A stretch of 64,000 nt of DNA, from NCBI RefSeq assembly GCF_900112705.1, contig NZ_FOMR01000007.1:1-64000 (forward strand). The letters run 5' to 3'. Below are positions 24,230 through 33,317 of the stretch, piece by piece. How positions within the stretch are numbered: the stretch's first letter is position 1; each line of letters starts with the position of its first letter. Source of the stretch: Lentibacillus persicus (GTDB lineage Bacteria; Bacillota; Bacilli; Bacillales; Amphibacillaceae). A program made the translations under genes and the position numbers. The notes under the pieces were generated by a model. That model saw only the letters and a program-made list of their open reading frames with translations. It ran no database searches and was not told where the DNA came from.

Positions 24230-25609
24230 CTAATGTTTGTCTTTGCTATTAATTTCTGACCAATAACGGACCAGTGTATCCATGCCTTTATCAAAACTGT
24301 CTAATGGAAAGCTTTCATTCGGTGAGTGCAGCCTGTCATCGGGCGTTCCGAACCCAAGAAGAACAATTGGTATATTATAGATTTCTTCAATCCATTCGAC
24401 GACCGGGATTGAGCCGCCCATCCGTACATAGATTGTTTCTTTACCAAACGCTTCAGTATAACTTTTGGCCGCTTTTTTTATAAGCGCATTTTCAGGCTCG
24501 ACCTTATAGGCTTTAGCTGACAATTTTTCTTTTTTAACGTCAACTGAGACACCTGCTGGCGCAACTTTATGAATATGTGCTTCAAGTAATTCCTGAATTC
24601 TTTCAGGGTCCTGGCCGGGAACAAGACGACATGTAATCTTTGCTGTTGCAGTTGATGGAATAATCGTTTTGGTTCCTTCTCCCTGATAGCCGCCGTATAT
24701 GCCGTTTATTTCAAAGGTAGGTCTTGCCATGGTATGTTCTTTAGCAGTGTAGCCTTTTTCGGATACTGTTTCGCTGACGCCTGTGGATGACTCGAAATCT
24801 TCGCCTTGAACATTTCTTATCAGCTCACGTTCGTCATCCGAAAGTGGCTCGACACCATCATAAAAACCTTCAACCGTTACCACTTCATCTTCATTTTTCA
24901 TTGAAGCTAAAATGTGGCTGAGCGCCATAACCGGGTTACGGACAGCTCCTCCATACATGCCTGAGTGAAGGTCGTGATCAGGTCCGGTTACGTTTATCTC
25001 GCTCCCTGTAAATCCTTTTAATCCATACAAAATGGTAGGCTGATTTTCGGCGACCATTCCTGAGTCCGAAATAACCGCAAAATCAGCATTAAACTGTTCC
25101 TTCTTCTCGCGCAGCGTTTTATAAAGATTTTCACTGCCGATTTCTTCTTCGCCTTCAATACAGACTTTCACATTTAATGGTAATTTACCTTCTGTTTTCA
25201 TATAAGCCTCAAACACAGCGAGGTGCATGAAAACCTGTCCTTTATCATCGCTTGCACCACGTGCATACAAACGTCCATCCCTAATTTCCGGTGTGAAGGG
25301 TTCGCTTTTCCATTCCTCCAGCGGGTCTGCCGGCTGGACATCATAGTGTCCGTAAAATAACACGGTGGGCACATCCGACCCGGCTTTATTATATTCAGCG
25401 TAAACCAGGGGATGCCCTCCAGTATCCTGCTGTTCAACTTTCTCAAAGCCAATCTCGCTTAAATACGATTCCAGGTAATCAGCAGCCTTGTTAATGTCTT
25501 TTTTATGTACGCTATCGGTGCTGACACTCGGTATTTTTAAAAATGAATTAAGTTTTTCCAGCATCTGCGCGCGATTATCAGATAAATACTGCATGGCTTG
25601 CTTGCTCAT
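24230..25609 (-). CDS. M20 family dipeptidase
   Basis: 459-aa zinc peptidase of the M20 family, carnosinase-like branch. Metal ligands in order: His in FYGHYDVQP (about 87), Asp in RGASDDKGQ (about 119), Glu in CIEGEEEIGS (about 153), Asp in VISDSG (about 182) and His in DDRLHSPNE (about 432). A central dimerisation domain carries GLKGFTG and DLHSGMYGG. It probably cleaves dipeptides in the cytoplasm. GAAGGAG lies 9 nt before the ATG. Confidence 0.88.
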   Translation of the reverse strand: MSKQAMQYLSDNRAQMLEKLNSFLKIPSVSTDSVHKKDINKAADYLESYLSEIGFEKVEQQDTGGHPLVYAEYNKAGSDVPTVLFYGHYDVQPADPLEEWKSEPFTPEIRDGRLYARGASDDKGQVFMHLAVFEAYMKTEGKLPLNVKVCIEGEEEIGSENLYKTLREKKEQFNADFAVISDSGMVAENQPTILYGLKGFTGSEINVTGPDHDLHSGMYGGAVRNPVMALSHILASMKNEDEVVTVEGFYDGVEPLSDDERELIRNVQGEDFESSTGVSETVSEKGYTAKEHTMARPTFEINGIYGGYQGEGTKTIIPSTATAKITCRLVPGQDPERIQELLEAHIHKVAPAGVSVDVKKEKLSAKAYKVEPENALIKKAAKSYTEAFGKETIYVRMGGSIPVVEWIEEIYNIPIVLLGFGTPDDRLHSPNESFPLDSFDKGMDTLVRYWSEINSKDKH

Positions 25610-25684
25610 CGCTCTTAACTCCTTCTTTATCGATTTTATATCCTCTTCTATATGATAACAGAGTTAACGCACTGGCATGTAATG

Positions 25685-25715
25685 AAAAAGACAGCCTTGT
25701 TTCAGACTGCCTTCT
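25685..25715 (-). terminator. Terminator downstream of luxS
   Basis: AGGCAGTCT and AGGCTGTCT arms pair with one mismatch around a short loop, followed by TTTTT in the minus direction. Confidence 0.75.
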
Positions 25716-25743
25716 AAATGTAATACATGCTCTTTTACCGGTA

Positions 25744-26211
25744 TTATTCAGCAAAAACCTGATCCCACTCGTCTTTTTTAGCGAGCATGTCTTCTGCGAT
25801 TGTTTTTGCCCCTTCAAGACTGTGGTTGGCTGCCCAGCCGCACTGCACTTCATTGCACGCCGGCACCTCATCCGCATTGAGAACATCTTTTAAAGTCTTC
25901 TCCAAAGCGTCTGTGACGTCCTCGTAGCTGTCATTGTTCAGAATTTGCAAATAAAAGCCTGTTTGGCATCCCATCGGGCCAATATCAAGAACATTTTCCA
26001 TATGATTGCGAATATTTTCTGCCATTAAATGTTCAATTGAGTGCAGCCCCGGCATATCCATATGCGCTTTATTTGGTTGCTTAAACCGTATATCGTATTT
26101 ATATACTTTATCACCATTTGATCCCGACGTGACACCTGTCAAGCGTACATAAGGCGCTGCCACTTTGGTGTGATCAAGATTAAAGCTTTCCACATTCATT
26201 TTTTCAGCCAT
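25744..26211 (-). CDS. luxS: S-ribosylhomocysteine lyase LuxS
   Basis: 155-aa iron/zinc enzyme that splits S-ribosylhomocysteine to homocysteine and the AI-2 precursor DPD. The metal site HSIEH (His54 and His58 by family numbering) and the Cys in [10 protein letters not shown] are present, as is the catalytic Cys in GPMGCQTG. The ATG at 26211 ([10 protein letters not shown]) has AAGGAG upstream; the start at 26244 does not. Monocistronic, with terminator. Activated methyl cycle recycling is its certain role; signalling is not implied by the sequence. Confidence 0.95.
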   Translation of the reverse strand: MAEKMNVESFNLDHTKVAAPYVRLTGVTSGSNGDKVYKYDIRFKQPNKAHMDMPGLHSIEHLMAENIRNHMENVLDIGPMGCQTGFYLQILNNDSYEDVTDALEKTLKDVLNADEVPACNEVQCGWAANHSLEGAKTIAEDMLAKKDEWDQVFAE

Positions 26212-26369
26212 GAATATCGCTCCTTTATTGGCTAACCGTATCATTTCTAATTTAAAGTTAACATTAAATCCAACTAGTGTAAAAAAATCTGTCTATGGAA
26301 GATATTCATGACACCATAAAGCATAAAAGGGTGAACACAAGTTCTGTGCCACCCCCTTTATACTAGTTT

Positions 26370-27044
26370 TTAATCATTTCCTTGCTGAGGAAAAACACGT
26401 TCAATCATATTGCCCATTTGATCAAACAAGCCTTCGACAGGTTCCCCGCTACCGGCATCATCAGCATAATTATTTGCCAAATCAACGAAATCAGGGTTTG
26501 TTGACACGTATACATTATCGACATCCGGGTCAACGGTTCTTACAATGCCGGAAATCTCTTCTTTTACCGCGTCAGTTATTTCGCCGCCTTCATTGTTGTT
26601 ATTATTGTTATTTGTCATGCCATTAATGTTGGCACCGTTATTATTGTTGCCGTTATTACCGTTATTACCGTTGCCGTTATTGTTGGCTCCATTATTGTTA
26701 CCATTGTTGTTCTGGTCAAGTTCAGCAGCTACGTACGCATTATTGTCCGTTTTGATGACATAGGCGTTGTCGATTCCCTCTACGTCATTAGAAATTCGTT
26801 CAGCTGCCTTATCAGCCAGTTCGTATTGGTTTTCGTTATTTCCCGTGTTATCTGTATCTCGTGTCTGGTTGCCATTATTGTTCATATTGTCATTATTAAC
26901 GTCTCCATCAAACCGGGTTTGCTCAACATTGTTATCATTTTGGCCTTCCTCAGTGCCACCGTTGTTGTCCTGGTTACCGGTTCCACAGGCAGCAAGAACA
27001 AGAAACAGGGCAATTAGTAAAAAGCTGTAAATTTTCCATTTCAT
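26370..27044 (-). CDS. YhcN/YlaJ-like sporulation lipoprotein, Asn-rich
   Basis: 224-aa lipoprotein: signal helix then lipobox LAAC (Cys at about 20). The N-terminal mature part and a central region (about residues 120-155) are runs of Asn and Gly (NNNGNNNGANNNGNGNNG). Between and after these are two halves of the YhcN/YlaJ domain (ELADKAAERISNDVEGIDNA and VKEEISGIVRTVDPDVDNVY), which are spore-membrane lipoproteins in Bacillus. The Asn-rich insertion is longer than I expect for the family. AAGGAGG precedes the ATG at 27044. Confidence 0.85.
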   Translation of the reverse strand: MKWKIYSFLLIALFLVLAACGTGNQDNNGGTEEGQNDNNVEQTRFDGDVNNDNMNNNGNQTRDTDNTGNNENQYELADKAAERISNDVEGIDNAYVIKTDNNAYVAAELDQNNNGNNNGANNNGNGNNGNNGNNNNGANINGMTNNNNNNNEGGEITDAVKEEISGIVRTVDPDVDNVYVSTNPDFVDLANNYADDAGSGEPVEGLFDQMGNMIERVFPQQGND

Positions 27045-27203
27045 AACTAAAATCCTCCTTACCGTTTTGTGGTTAGTATGCAGCAATAAGAAGGAATTAT
27101 ACGCTAACAGAAATTGGCATTAATGCCATTTTTGTTAATCACAACATACACGATTATTTGGAGAGACTATAACTGATCCTTTTCAACATGAAGGAGGGTT
27201 AAA

Positions 27204-27440
27204 ATGGAAATCCCTGACTATGACAAAGCGTTATATTATACCTTGTGGGGCCAGTGGGATGAATTGCTTGTGCTGATGGTCCGCACGAATGATGATATGC
27301 TGTCCAAAAAAATCCAGCTTTTTCTGAATGCTTACCATTACTCACCTGAGCAAGCCAAAGTGATTGAAACACATGATGAGCTGCTGTATTATATCGACCA
27401 CGCTATGAAATACACACCGCCTGTCGCGATGGAGGTATAA
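27204..27440 (+). CDS. YhdB-like protein
   Basis: 78-aa soluble protein. DYDKALYYTLWGQWDELLVL at residues 5-24 and MLSKKIQLFLNAYHY are the pattern of Bacillus YhdB (PF14148) as I recall it. It is acidic and helical; function unknown. AAGGAGGG lies before the ATG. It is the only plus-strand gene in this stretch and is convergent with rsgI, with a shared terminator. Confidence 0.72.
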   Translation: MEIPDYDKALYYTLWGQWDELLVLMVRTNDDMLSKKIQLFLNAYHYSPEQAKVIETHDELLYYIDHAMKYTPPVAMEV

Positions 27441-27458
27441 AAGGCCTTAACAATAGGA

Positions 27459-27487
27459 AAAATGCACCGAAAATCGGTGCATTTTTT
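27459..27487. terminator. Bidirectional terminator between yhdB-like gene and rsgI
   Basis: AAAATGCACCGA and TCGGTGCATTTT form a perfect hairpin with a 3-nt loop, A-run to the left and T-run to the right. Confidence 0.92.
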
Positions 27488-27494
27488 CATTTGA

Positions 27495-28754
27495 CTAGTT
27501 ATGTTTATTTTGTTTGGCTTTGTCATGACCTTTTGCTTTTCCGTTGTTCTGTTTGGCTTTGTCGTGACCTTTTGATTTCCCGTTGTTCTGTTTGGCTTTG
27601 TCGTGACTTTTTGCTTTTCCGTTGTTTTGCTTAGCTTTGTCATGGCCTTTTGCTTTTCCGTTGTTCTGCTTGGCTTTGTCATGCCCTTTTGCTTTTCCGT
27701 TGTTCTGCTTGGCTTTATCATGGCCTTTTGCTTTTCCGTTGTTCTGCTTAGCTTTGTCGTGACCTTTTGCTTTCCCGTTGTTCTTTTTCGCTTTGTCATG
27801 GCCTTTTGCTTTTCCGTTAATGTCTTCCCTCTTATGCTGTGTCGAATTGTTGCTTTTCACATCACTATTGCTGCTGTGACTATTGGACTCTAATTTATTC
27901 GATTCTTTTGGATTACTCTGCGATTGATCACTATTTCCCGACTTTGTGGCATCTTCTCCCTCAGAAGATTTTGGACGCTTACGATCATCAATTTCCTCTT
28001 GGCGGTCACCGGAACCTGAGGTGTCATGATGTATGTTATAAAATGAATGTATAATATCTCTTTCATCATTATTAAGGAAGGTATCCGCTTCTGTATCGAC
28101 ATTCGTAATTCCTTCTGTGTTCAGGAGGTTTCTTGCCATCAATTCGTTCATTGATTGCTCATCGTCCAGCGACTGTTCATGAATTTCTTTGGGAATTTTA
28201 AATGTCACAATCCCCCAGCTTTGGTTTTGTTCGCCAAAATACTCATCAATTAATTGCGTAACAGACTGTTTCTGTTGTGAATTATCAGTATAACTGACTC
28301 CTGCCAGAATGTTCTTGCCATTTTTCAATAAGGAAGCTTTTTCACTTTTAGTTATAATCTGTTGAATAACCGTTTCTAATTGTTTGCCTTTATAACCTGT
28401 GAGCATCGGAAGAAATGATTTTGCATCCTCATTCAAAGGCTCAATCGATTTTACATTTAATTGATTGTCAATTTCCAATTCCAAATTCGGATTAATTGTA
28501 ATATTAACATAGGCATATGTTTTGTCATTGTCTGTGGTAAAGTAAAACGGCGCCATAACCAGCAGAAGACATGCGACTGCAGCTATTAATGCATTGCGCT
28601 TTTGATTATTTCGATCCCGCTCAACTAATGGCTGATAACTCACTTCCATGCCAACCAAAGCATGTTCCACGGGGTGTGCTTTTTGAAATGTGCCGTCTTT
28701 CTGCATTACAATCATATAATTGCGATGTTTCTCCATCACAAGGCCTTTTTTCAC
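27495..28754 (-). CDS. rsgI: Anti-sigma-I factor RsgI with C-terminal repeats
   Basis: 419-aa single-pass membrane protein. Residues 1-50 are the cytoplasmic RsgI N-terminal domain that binds SigI (MEKHRNYMIVMQKDGTFQKA), a helix follows at about 54-70 (ALIAAVACLLLVMAPFYF) and the extracellular part begins with YAYVNITINPNLELEID, the conserved post-membrane segment where RsgI undergoes self-cleavage at an Asn-Pro in studied homologues. The last 105 residues are eight 13-aa repeats (KAKGHDKAKQNNG). The start is GTG overlapping the sigI stop, so the pair is coupled. Confidence 0.9.
   Translation of the reverse strand: MKKGLVMEKHRNYMIVMQKDGTFQKAHPVEHALVGMEVSYQPLVERDRNNQKRNALIAAVACLLLVMAPFYFTTDNDKTYAYVNITINPNLELEIDNQLNVKSIEPLNEDAKSFLPMLTGYKGKQLETVIQQIITKSEKASLLKNGKNILAGVSYTDNSQQKQSVTQLIDEYFGEQNQSWGIVTFKIPKEIHEQSLDDEQSMNELMARNLLNTEGITNVDTEADTFLNNDERDIIHSFYNIHHDTSGSGDRQEEIDDRKRPKSSEGEDATKSGNSDQSQSNPKESNKLESNSHSSNSDVKSNNSTQHKREDINGKAKGHDKAKKNNGKAKGHDKAKQNNGKAKGHDKAKQNNGKAKGHDKAKQNNGKAKGHDKAKQNNGKAKSHDKAKQNNGKSKGHDKAKQNNGKAKGHDKAKQNKHN
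27500..27818 (-). repeat. 39-bp tandem coding repeats in rsgI
   Basis: Eight tandem copies of a 39-bp unit encode KAKGHDKAKQNNG. Units differ by single changes (AKKNNG in the first, KAKSHD in the sixth, KSKGHD in the seventh). The perfect multiple of three keeps the frame when units are gained or lost. The product is a highly cationic, His-containing tail, probably cell-wall associated. Confidence 0.95.
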
Positions 28755-29485
28755 TAACCCACCCCCTTAAGATACTCCTTAAGATAAGCGTAATCTTCAT
28801 CCAAAATTATAAATATGGCGAGGATGAACTTACGATTTCGTTCCAGCGTTTTTTTACTGACCTTTACCTGTTCGGCCAATCCTTTTAAAGGCAACTTTTT
28901 CTTCCTTCTGACATAAGAACTCATCTCCGGATTATTATAAATCATCTGCGAGACAGAAATTGCTGTTTCTCGGGCATCCCGGTGTTTTGGCGAAACCTCG
29001 GTGAGCTGATCTAAAGACAATTTGTAGCTTTGCAGCTTTTCTTTAAAATCCAAAATTTCTTCGCGAAGACTTAATGTTTGCTGCTCTTTACGATAGGCCT
29101 CGGTTACCGCTAATATTTCTACCGGGTTTTCCATCTGTTCCTCATTAAAGTCTTCGTCCAGAGAAACTGCTTGTGGTGTTTTCCGAATATAGCGTATATA
29201 ATCAATGACTTTCCGTTTCACAACGAGCTTGGAAAAAGCAAGAAACGAACCGCCTTTTTTAGGGCAATAAGACATAATTGCCTCATTAAAAGCATTTAAC
29301 CCGACACTGAACTCATCATCAGTTTGCGGATCGACATAGCGTTTGCACACTTCTGAAACGCATTTAGCGATAAATGGCTGATAAGATTTCAAAAGATGAT
29401 GCTGAACGCCTTGATCGCCTTTCTGAGCTGAAAGAATCATATCTTCAAGAGGTGTTTCGATAAATGGCTGATCGTTCATTGCCAT
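28754..29485 (-). CDS. sigI: RNA polymerase sigma factor SigI
   Basis: 243-aa sigma-70-family factor of the SigI group (heat, cell-wall stress). Region 2 is at about residues 30-100 (YQPFIAKCVSEVCKRYV, FLAFSKLVVKRKVIDYIR) and a C-terminal DNA-binding region at about 170-240 (KLPLKGLAEQVKVSKKTLER). Full length, with GGAGGTG before the ATG. In B. subtilis sigI is autoregulated and held inactive by RsgI encoded next to it. The same arrangement is seen here. Confidence 0.93.
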   Translation of the reverse strand: MAMNDQPFIETPLEDMILSAQKGDQGVQHHLLKSYQPFIAKCVSEVCKRYVDPQTDDEFSVGLNAFNEAIMSYCPKKGGSFLAFSKLVVKRKVIDYIRYIRKTPQAVSLDEDFNEEQMENPVEILAVTEAYRKEQQTLSLREEILDFKEKLQSYKLSLDQLTEVSPKHRDARETAISVSQMIYNNPEMSSYVRRKKKLPLKGLAEQVKVSKKTLERNRKFILAIFIILDEDYAYLKEYLKGVG

Positions 29486-30192
29486 ACAACACCTCCAGTT
29501 GCTATAGAATTCGATTTAAGCATGTGTTTTATGGGTGCAGATATAAGGTTATCGGTTATAATTAAGGTTATTTTGATATTGTTCAGCATATATTCACCAT
29601 CTTTATGAGAATCTGACTGATATCATCAATCGTAACTCACCAATCCATTTGTTACGAGAACAGATTTATTACATTTCATTTAAAAAAGCGTTACTTTTCT
29701 AATACAACGGTATATTAAAATTAAATTGTACAACACTTACCTTCACAGTTGATGAAACTGCGAACCAGTGAAAATTCATTAGCCTCTCTAGCGACGCAGC
29801 TGGAGTACCCGGGTGCTCGCCGTGCTGCAGGTGATTTCGGAGAAGCAGCATTCCTCGCAGATCGTAGCATGTTCAGAAAAGTGTTGCTTTGTGCTCGTCG
29901 TTTTACGCGGCCCCGTGCTGAAGCATCCGCTCTCCGGAACATATCTCTGCTCTCCGGCGCATATTTCTGTTCTCCGGCACATATGTCTGCTCTCCGGCGC
30001 ATATTTCAGCTCTTCGGAACATATCTCTCCTCTCCGGCGCATATTTCCGTTCTCCGGCACATATGTCTGCTCTCCGGCGCATATTTCAGCTCTTCGGCAT
30101 ATATGTCTGCTTCCCGCCCCCGATTTCTGCTTTTTTCAGGAAGCGGTCTGTCCTTCCGAGATATCACAGCAAAGTACGTCGCAGTTTATGGA
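29486..30192. repeat. Dispersed element with nine 20-bp tandem repeats
   Basis: From 29486 to about 29750 is AT-rich sequence, presumably the sigI promoter region. A GC-rich palindromic part at 29755-29925 (GGTGATTTCGGAGAAGCAG, ATTCCTCGCAGATCGTAGC) leads into about nine 20-bp units (29930-30110) of consensus GCTCTCCGGCGCATATTTCT. A tail at 30115-30192 is nearly the same as 48-136 at the window start. Because 20 is not a multiple of 3, all frames stay open through the units on both strands, which creates long spurious reading frames (29721-30286). No real gene is supported. Confidence 0.85.
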
Positions 30193-30230
30193 TGTAGTGT
30201 CTCATAACATCATTCTTTGGAAGCAGCTAA

Positions 30231-30281
30231 AAAAAGTGCACCCCACAGGTCAGGATAGAATCTGCGTTAAGGGGTGCACTT
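30231..30281 (-). terminator. Terminator after PRC-barrel gene
   Basis: An 11-bp perfect stem (AAGTGCACCCC/GGGGTGCACTT) with a 26-nt loop and a T-run in the minus direction lies 22 bp after the stop at 30303. Confidence 0.8.
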
Positions 30282-30302
30282 GGTAATACTATTGGCACAT
30301 CG

Positions 30303-31004
30303 TCACAATGCTTTGAGGAGAGCTTCTTTGGATTCATATCTTGTTCGATTGTTCAGGTCTTCGAGGTCACTGTTTATATAGATATCCCCTTCAAGCCAAT
30401 CGACGGACTGAATTTGCTCTGCATTTACAGGCATAAACTTGTCCTCCGCAGGTAATCGAGCCTCACTCACAACCACGCACCGAACTTTCCAGTAGATGTC
30501 ATCAATAATGATATCTGATACTTCACCAATTTTCCCATCATTCGCATGCACTCTAAACGTGCCTGTTTCCTGTTCACTGCGCAAGTTGTGCTGAGGCTCA
30601 TTTGACATCTCCTGTGCCTCCAGTTCCCGATCATCAATATTAACACCGGGCATATCCTCAACACCCCACAGCAGACCGCCCAGCCAATATCGGCTCCAGC
30701 CGTAATAGCCTGTCAACGCCATTTCCAGATCGCTGGAAAACGTAGCGTCTGCCGGAATTGAAGGACTGTTTCTGACCGTTTCTTTGTCATGTTTAACATT
30801 AATTTGCTGGTTTTCTGTATCGATTGATGTAAATGAAGCAGGCGAGAGCAGTATACGTCTTGTCGGCAGCCATTTTCTCACATCCAACACAGCGTAGCGG
30901 ACGACCCACTTTTCATCATCAAAATATAAATCCTGAACCTTCCCCATTTGCCCATCAGAAGCTTCAATATGATATGTGTTCAAGTCACTTGTGAAATACA
31001 GCAT
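30303..31004 (-). CDS. Two-domain PRC-barrel protein
   Basis: 233-aa soluble protein with two PRC-barrel domains. The first is at residues 1-75 (TYHIEASDGQMGKVQDLYFD, VVRYAVLDVRKWLP) and the second at about 145-215 (FRVHANDGKIGEVSDIIID, KVRCVVVSEA). PRC-barrel proteins take part in RNA processing, photosystem assembly and stress responses in various bacteria. In Bacillaceae such two-domain proteins are usually stress-associated, though this is not shown here. Followed by its own terminator. Confidence 0.85.
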   Translation of the reverse strand: MLYFTSDLNTYHIEASDGQMGKVQDLYFDDEKWVVRYAVLDVRKWLPTRRILLSPASFTSIDTENQQINVKHDKETVRNSPSIPADATFSSDLEMALTGYYGWSRYWLGGLLWGVEDMPGVNIDDRELEAQEMSNEPQHNLRSEQETGTFRVHANDGKIGEVSDIIIDDIYWKVRCVVVSEARLPAEDKFMPVNAEQIQSVDWLEGDIYINSDLEDLNNRTRYESKEALLKAL

Positions 31005-31098
31005 TGTTGACCTCCTCCTCTTCTCCCCGCCTCAGAAACAAGGCGAAGTTTCCTGTTACAGGACTTTTCCCTTAGAAAATACGGACTAAACAGCAAGG

Positions 31099-31920
31099 TT
31101 ATTTATGATGGTCATAATAATAATCAATCGGCACAAATAAACCTACTCTCCCTTGTTCATCATGATGCAGTGTCGCAAACACAACACCGATTACCTCGCC
31201 GTCCTGATTGATAACAGGACTGCCGCTGTTGCCCCGGTACACGGGAGCATCCATCATCACAACTGTTTTGTCCCAGCCGCTTAATTGGATTTCATCAATA
31301 ACGCTTCCTTCATTTGCAATGCCGCTGAAATTTGTGGGATTACCGATAAAATACACTTGCTCATTCCCTGGATTATAAGTTGTTTGATCTGCTAGCTCTA
31401 AATGAGGAAACTTGCTGCCGCTGACATCTAACACCGCCAAATCGACAGACGGATATTCAGCTGTTACTTCGCCCGTATATAATCCTTGTTCAGGAAATGC
31501 CACAGTGACTTCATCCTGGCCTTCGATAACATGGTGATTCGTAATAATTGTTCCATCACTTGTAATCGAAAAACCCGTTCCTCTCGAATCACCTGATTCA
31601 ATCACAACGACCGACTTTTTGTAGGTTTGTATGTCTTCCTGAGTGGACAGCTTGGCTGAGGTGAACAAAAAATCAATTGCCGGCAGGGTGAACGTTCTCG
31701 GTATAAGTGACACAACATTTAACACCATTACGGCAGCAATCAGCCAAAATAGCCATTTAGGAAACGGAGGCTTCGGCTTTCGACTGCCTTTTTCGTCGTC
31801 CTTATCTTTTTCAAGTGCTTTTTGCCTTTCTTCTTCAACCAATTCATATAGCTCTTCCTCGTCAAGCTCTTCATATAAATCATCATCTATAATGTCACGA
31901 TTTTTATTTTCATCCGTCAT
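31099..31920 (-). CDS. Membrane-anchored trypsin-like serine protease
   Basis: 273-aa protein. A very acidic cytoplasmic N-terminus (DDDLYEELDEEELYELVEEE) precedes one helix (WLFWLIAAVMVLNVVSLIP, about 57-75) and an extracellular S1C-type protease domain. The triad is His in IITNHHVIEG, Asp in SVDLAVLD and Ser in GNSGSPV. No PDZ domain follows, so it is not a full HtrA. The ATG at 31920 is chosen because residues before it read as non-coding; the site GGTGG is weak. Confidence 0.85.
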   Translation of the reverse strand: MTDENKNRDIIDDDLYEELDEEELYELVEEERQKALEKDKDDEKGSRKPKPPFPKWLFWLIAAVMVLNVVSLIPRTFTLPAIDFLFTSAKLSTQEDIQTYKKSVVVIESGDSRGTGFSITSDGTIITNHHVIEGQDEVTVAFPEQGLYTGEVTAEYPSVDLAVLDVSGSKFPHLELADQTTYNPGNEQVYFIGNPTNFSGIANEGSVIDEIQLSGWDKTVVMMDAPVYRGNSGSPVINQDGEVIGVVFATLHHDEQGRVGLFVPIDYYYDHHK

Positions 31921-32097
31921 AAGGCACCACCGAACACATTTTTCAATTTCTCTGTACATGCATTTCACTTCTATTGTACCATTTAAAACTGCGAACTTCG
32001 GAGCAATCATTTTAAAAATCAAAAAAGGAGCTGGCCTGAAAGTCACATTTTTTGGTGACCTTTTGGACAACCCCCTACAATTTGCTGGTTTATTTTA

Positions 32098-33252
32098 TTA
32101 TTGAACTAACTTTTTACGCTGTAAGTTTATCCATAGACAAGCAAGACTGAACAATGCCAACAGGAGAAACCCTAAGTAATAGCCGCCGGTTAAATCCTTG
32201 AATACACCGAGCAGAATCGGCGGAAAGAAACCGCCCAGGCCGCCTGCAGCACCGACAATACCAGTAACTGCGCCGGTGTTGCCCTGTGAAACCATTGGCA
32301 CAAGTTTAAATACGACGCCATTTCCCATGCCGGAAAAAACGGCTATAGCCAGACAAAAGATCGTGAATAAAATAACATTCCCTGTCGTAAACGCAAGTAC
32401 CGCCGCACTGACAGCAATCACCAGGAAGATGGAAGTAAGTATCTTTTTAGGATCCAATTTATCGGCTATCATACCGCCAAGCGGTCTAATAAACGTTGCG
32501 ATCACAACAAAAATAGCCGCACGCTGACCCGCATCGACTGCCGTTATGTCATACAAGTCCTGCAGCAGTGTTGGCAAATAAAGTCCCAAGGCCACAAAGA
32601 CACCGAATGTAAGAAAATAAAAAAGTGACAGCATCCATGTTTGCTTATATTTTAACGGCTCTAATGCACTCTTCAGCGTTTTTTGGCCGCCTTGCTCACG
32701 GTCTTCAGTCCCGAAATAAAAGACAACCGCCATAATTGCGATCATGACTGCTAAAATTCGAAATGCCCAATCAATACTGTAAGCTGCTACAATAACCGGG
32801 ATAAGAAAACCAGCCACAGCCGTACCGATATTCCCAACACCAGCTATACCGAGAACGAGACCTTGCTTTTCTTTCGGATACCACCCTGAGACATATGTGA
32901 TAGCAATGGCAAATGTTGTACCACCCATACCAATAAAGAAAGCAAAAAACAGCATCCACCCATATGAATTCGCAAAACTTGCTCCAATTAAAGGCAGAAT
33001 CAAAAATAGCATCGTTAATGTATAAACTTTTCTTCCGCTATATTTGTCAGACAGAATTCCAAGCGGAATACGCATAATCGACCCAAGAATGGTTGGGACT
33101 GCTACCAAAATACTGACTTGTGTGGCAGAAAGATTGTATAAAGCGCTGATATTCGACGCCATTGGTGAAATCATAGACCAGATTGTAAACGATACAACCA
33201 TCGCTATTGTCGAATAGACTAATGCCGCAGTGCTTCCTTTCTGCTGCTCCAT
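32098..33252 (-). CDS. narK: Nitrate/nitrite transporter NarK
   Basis: 384-aa MFS transporter of the nitrate/nitrite porter group with twelve helices. The nitrate signatures GMGGTTFAIAITYVSGWYP (about 109-127) and GAAGGLGGFFPPI (about 331-343) are present. It imports nitrate or exports nitrite in anaerobic respiration or assimilation. An FNR-type site centred at -41.5 precedes it and the window also encodes an Fnr-type regulator at 52368, so anaerobic induction is likely. Nitrate reductase genes are not in the window. AAGGAGG precedes the ATG. Confidence 0.9.
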   Translation of the reverse strand: MEQQKGSTAALVYSTIAMVVSFTIWSMISPMASNISALYNLSATQVSILVAVPTILGSIMRIPLGILSDKYSGRKVYTLTMLFLILPLIGASFANSYGWMLFFAFFIGMGGTTFAIAITYVSGWYPKEKQGLVLGIAGVGNIGTAVAGFLIPVIVAAYSIDWAFRILAVMIAIMAVVFYFGTEDREQGGQKTLKSALEPLKYKQTWMLSLFYFLTFGVFVALGLYLPTLLQDLYDITAVDAGQRAAIFVVIATFIRPLGGMIADKLDPKKILTSIFLVIAVSAAVLAFTTGNVILFTIFCLAIAVFSGMGNGVVFKLVPMVSQGNTGAVTGIVGAAGGLGGFFPPILLGVFKDLTGGYYLGFLLLALFSLACLWINLQRKKLVQ

Positions 33253-33317
33253 AATGAATCCTCCTTTTCTGCTGCTCCTAAAATTTGCAATGATTATTAT
33301 TATTCGCCAATACTTCT

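Noticed and set aside
26545-27030. Leu-rich plus-strand frames opposite the YhcN-like gene
   Set aside because: They are the complement of Asn-rich coding sequence and have no start signals.
27500-27893. Frames opposite and shifted to the RsgI repeats
   Set aside because: Shadow frames of the 39-bp coding repeat; the RsgI frame has domain structure and start signals.
29930-30110. Possible CRISPR array
   Set aside because: The units are directly adjacent with no unique spacers, and no cas genes are near.
29721-30286. Several overlapping long frames on both strands
   Set aside because: They are produced by 20-bp tandem repeats that stay open in all frames; protein periodicity simply mirrors the DNA repeat.
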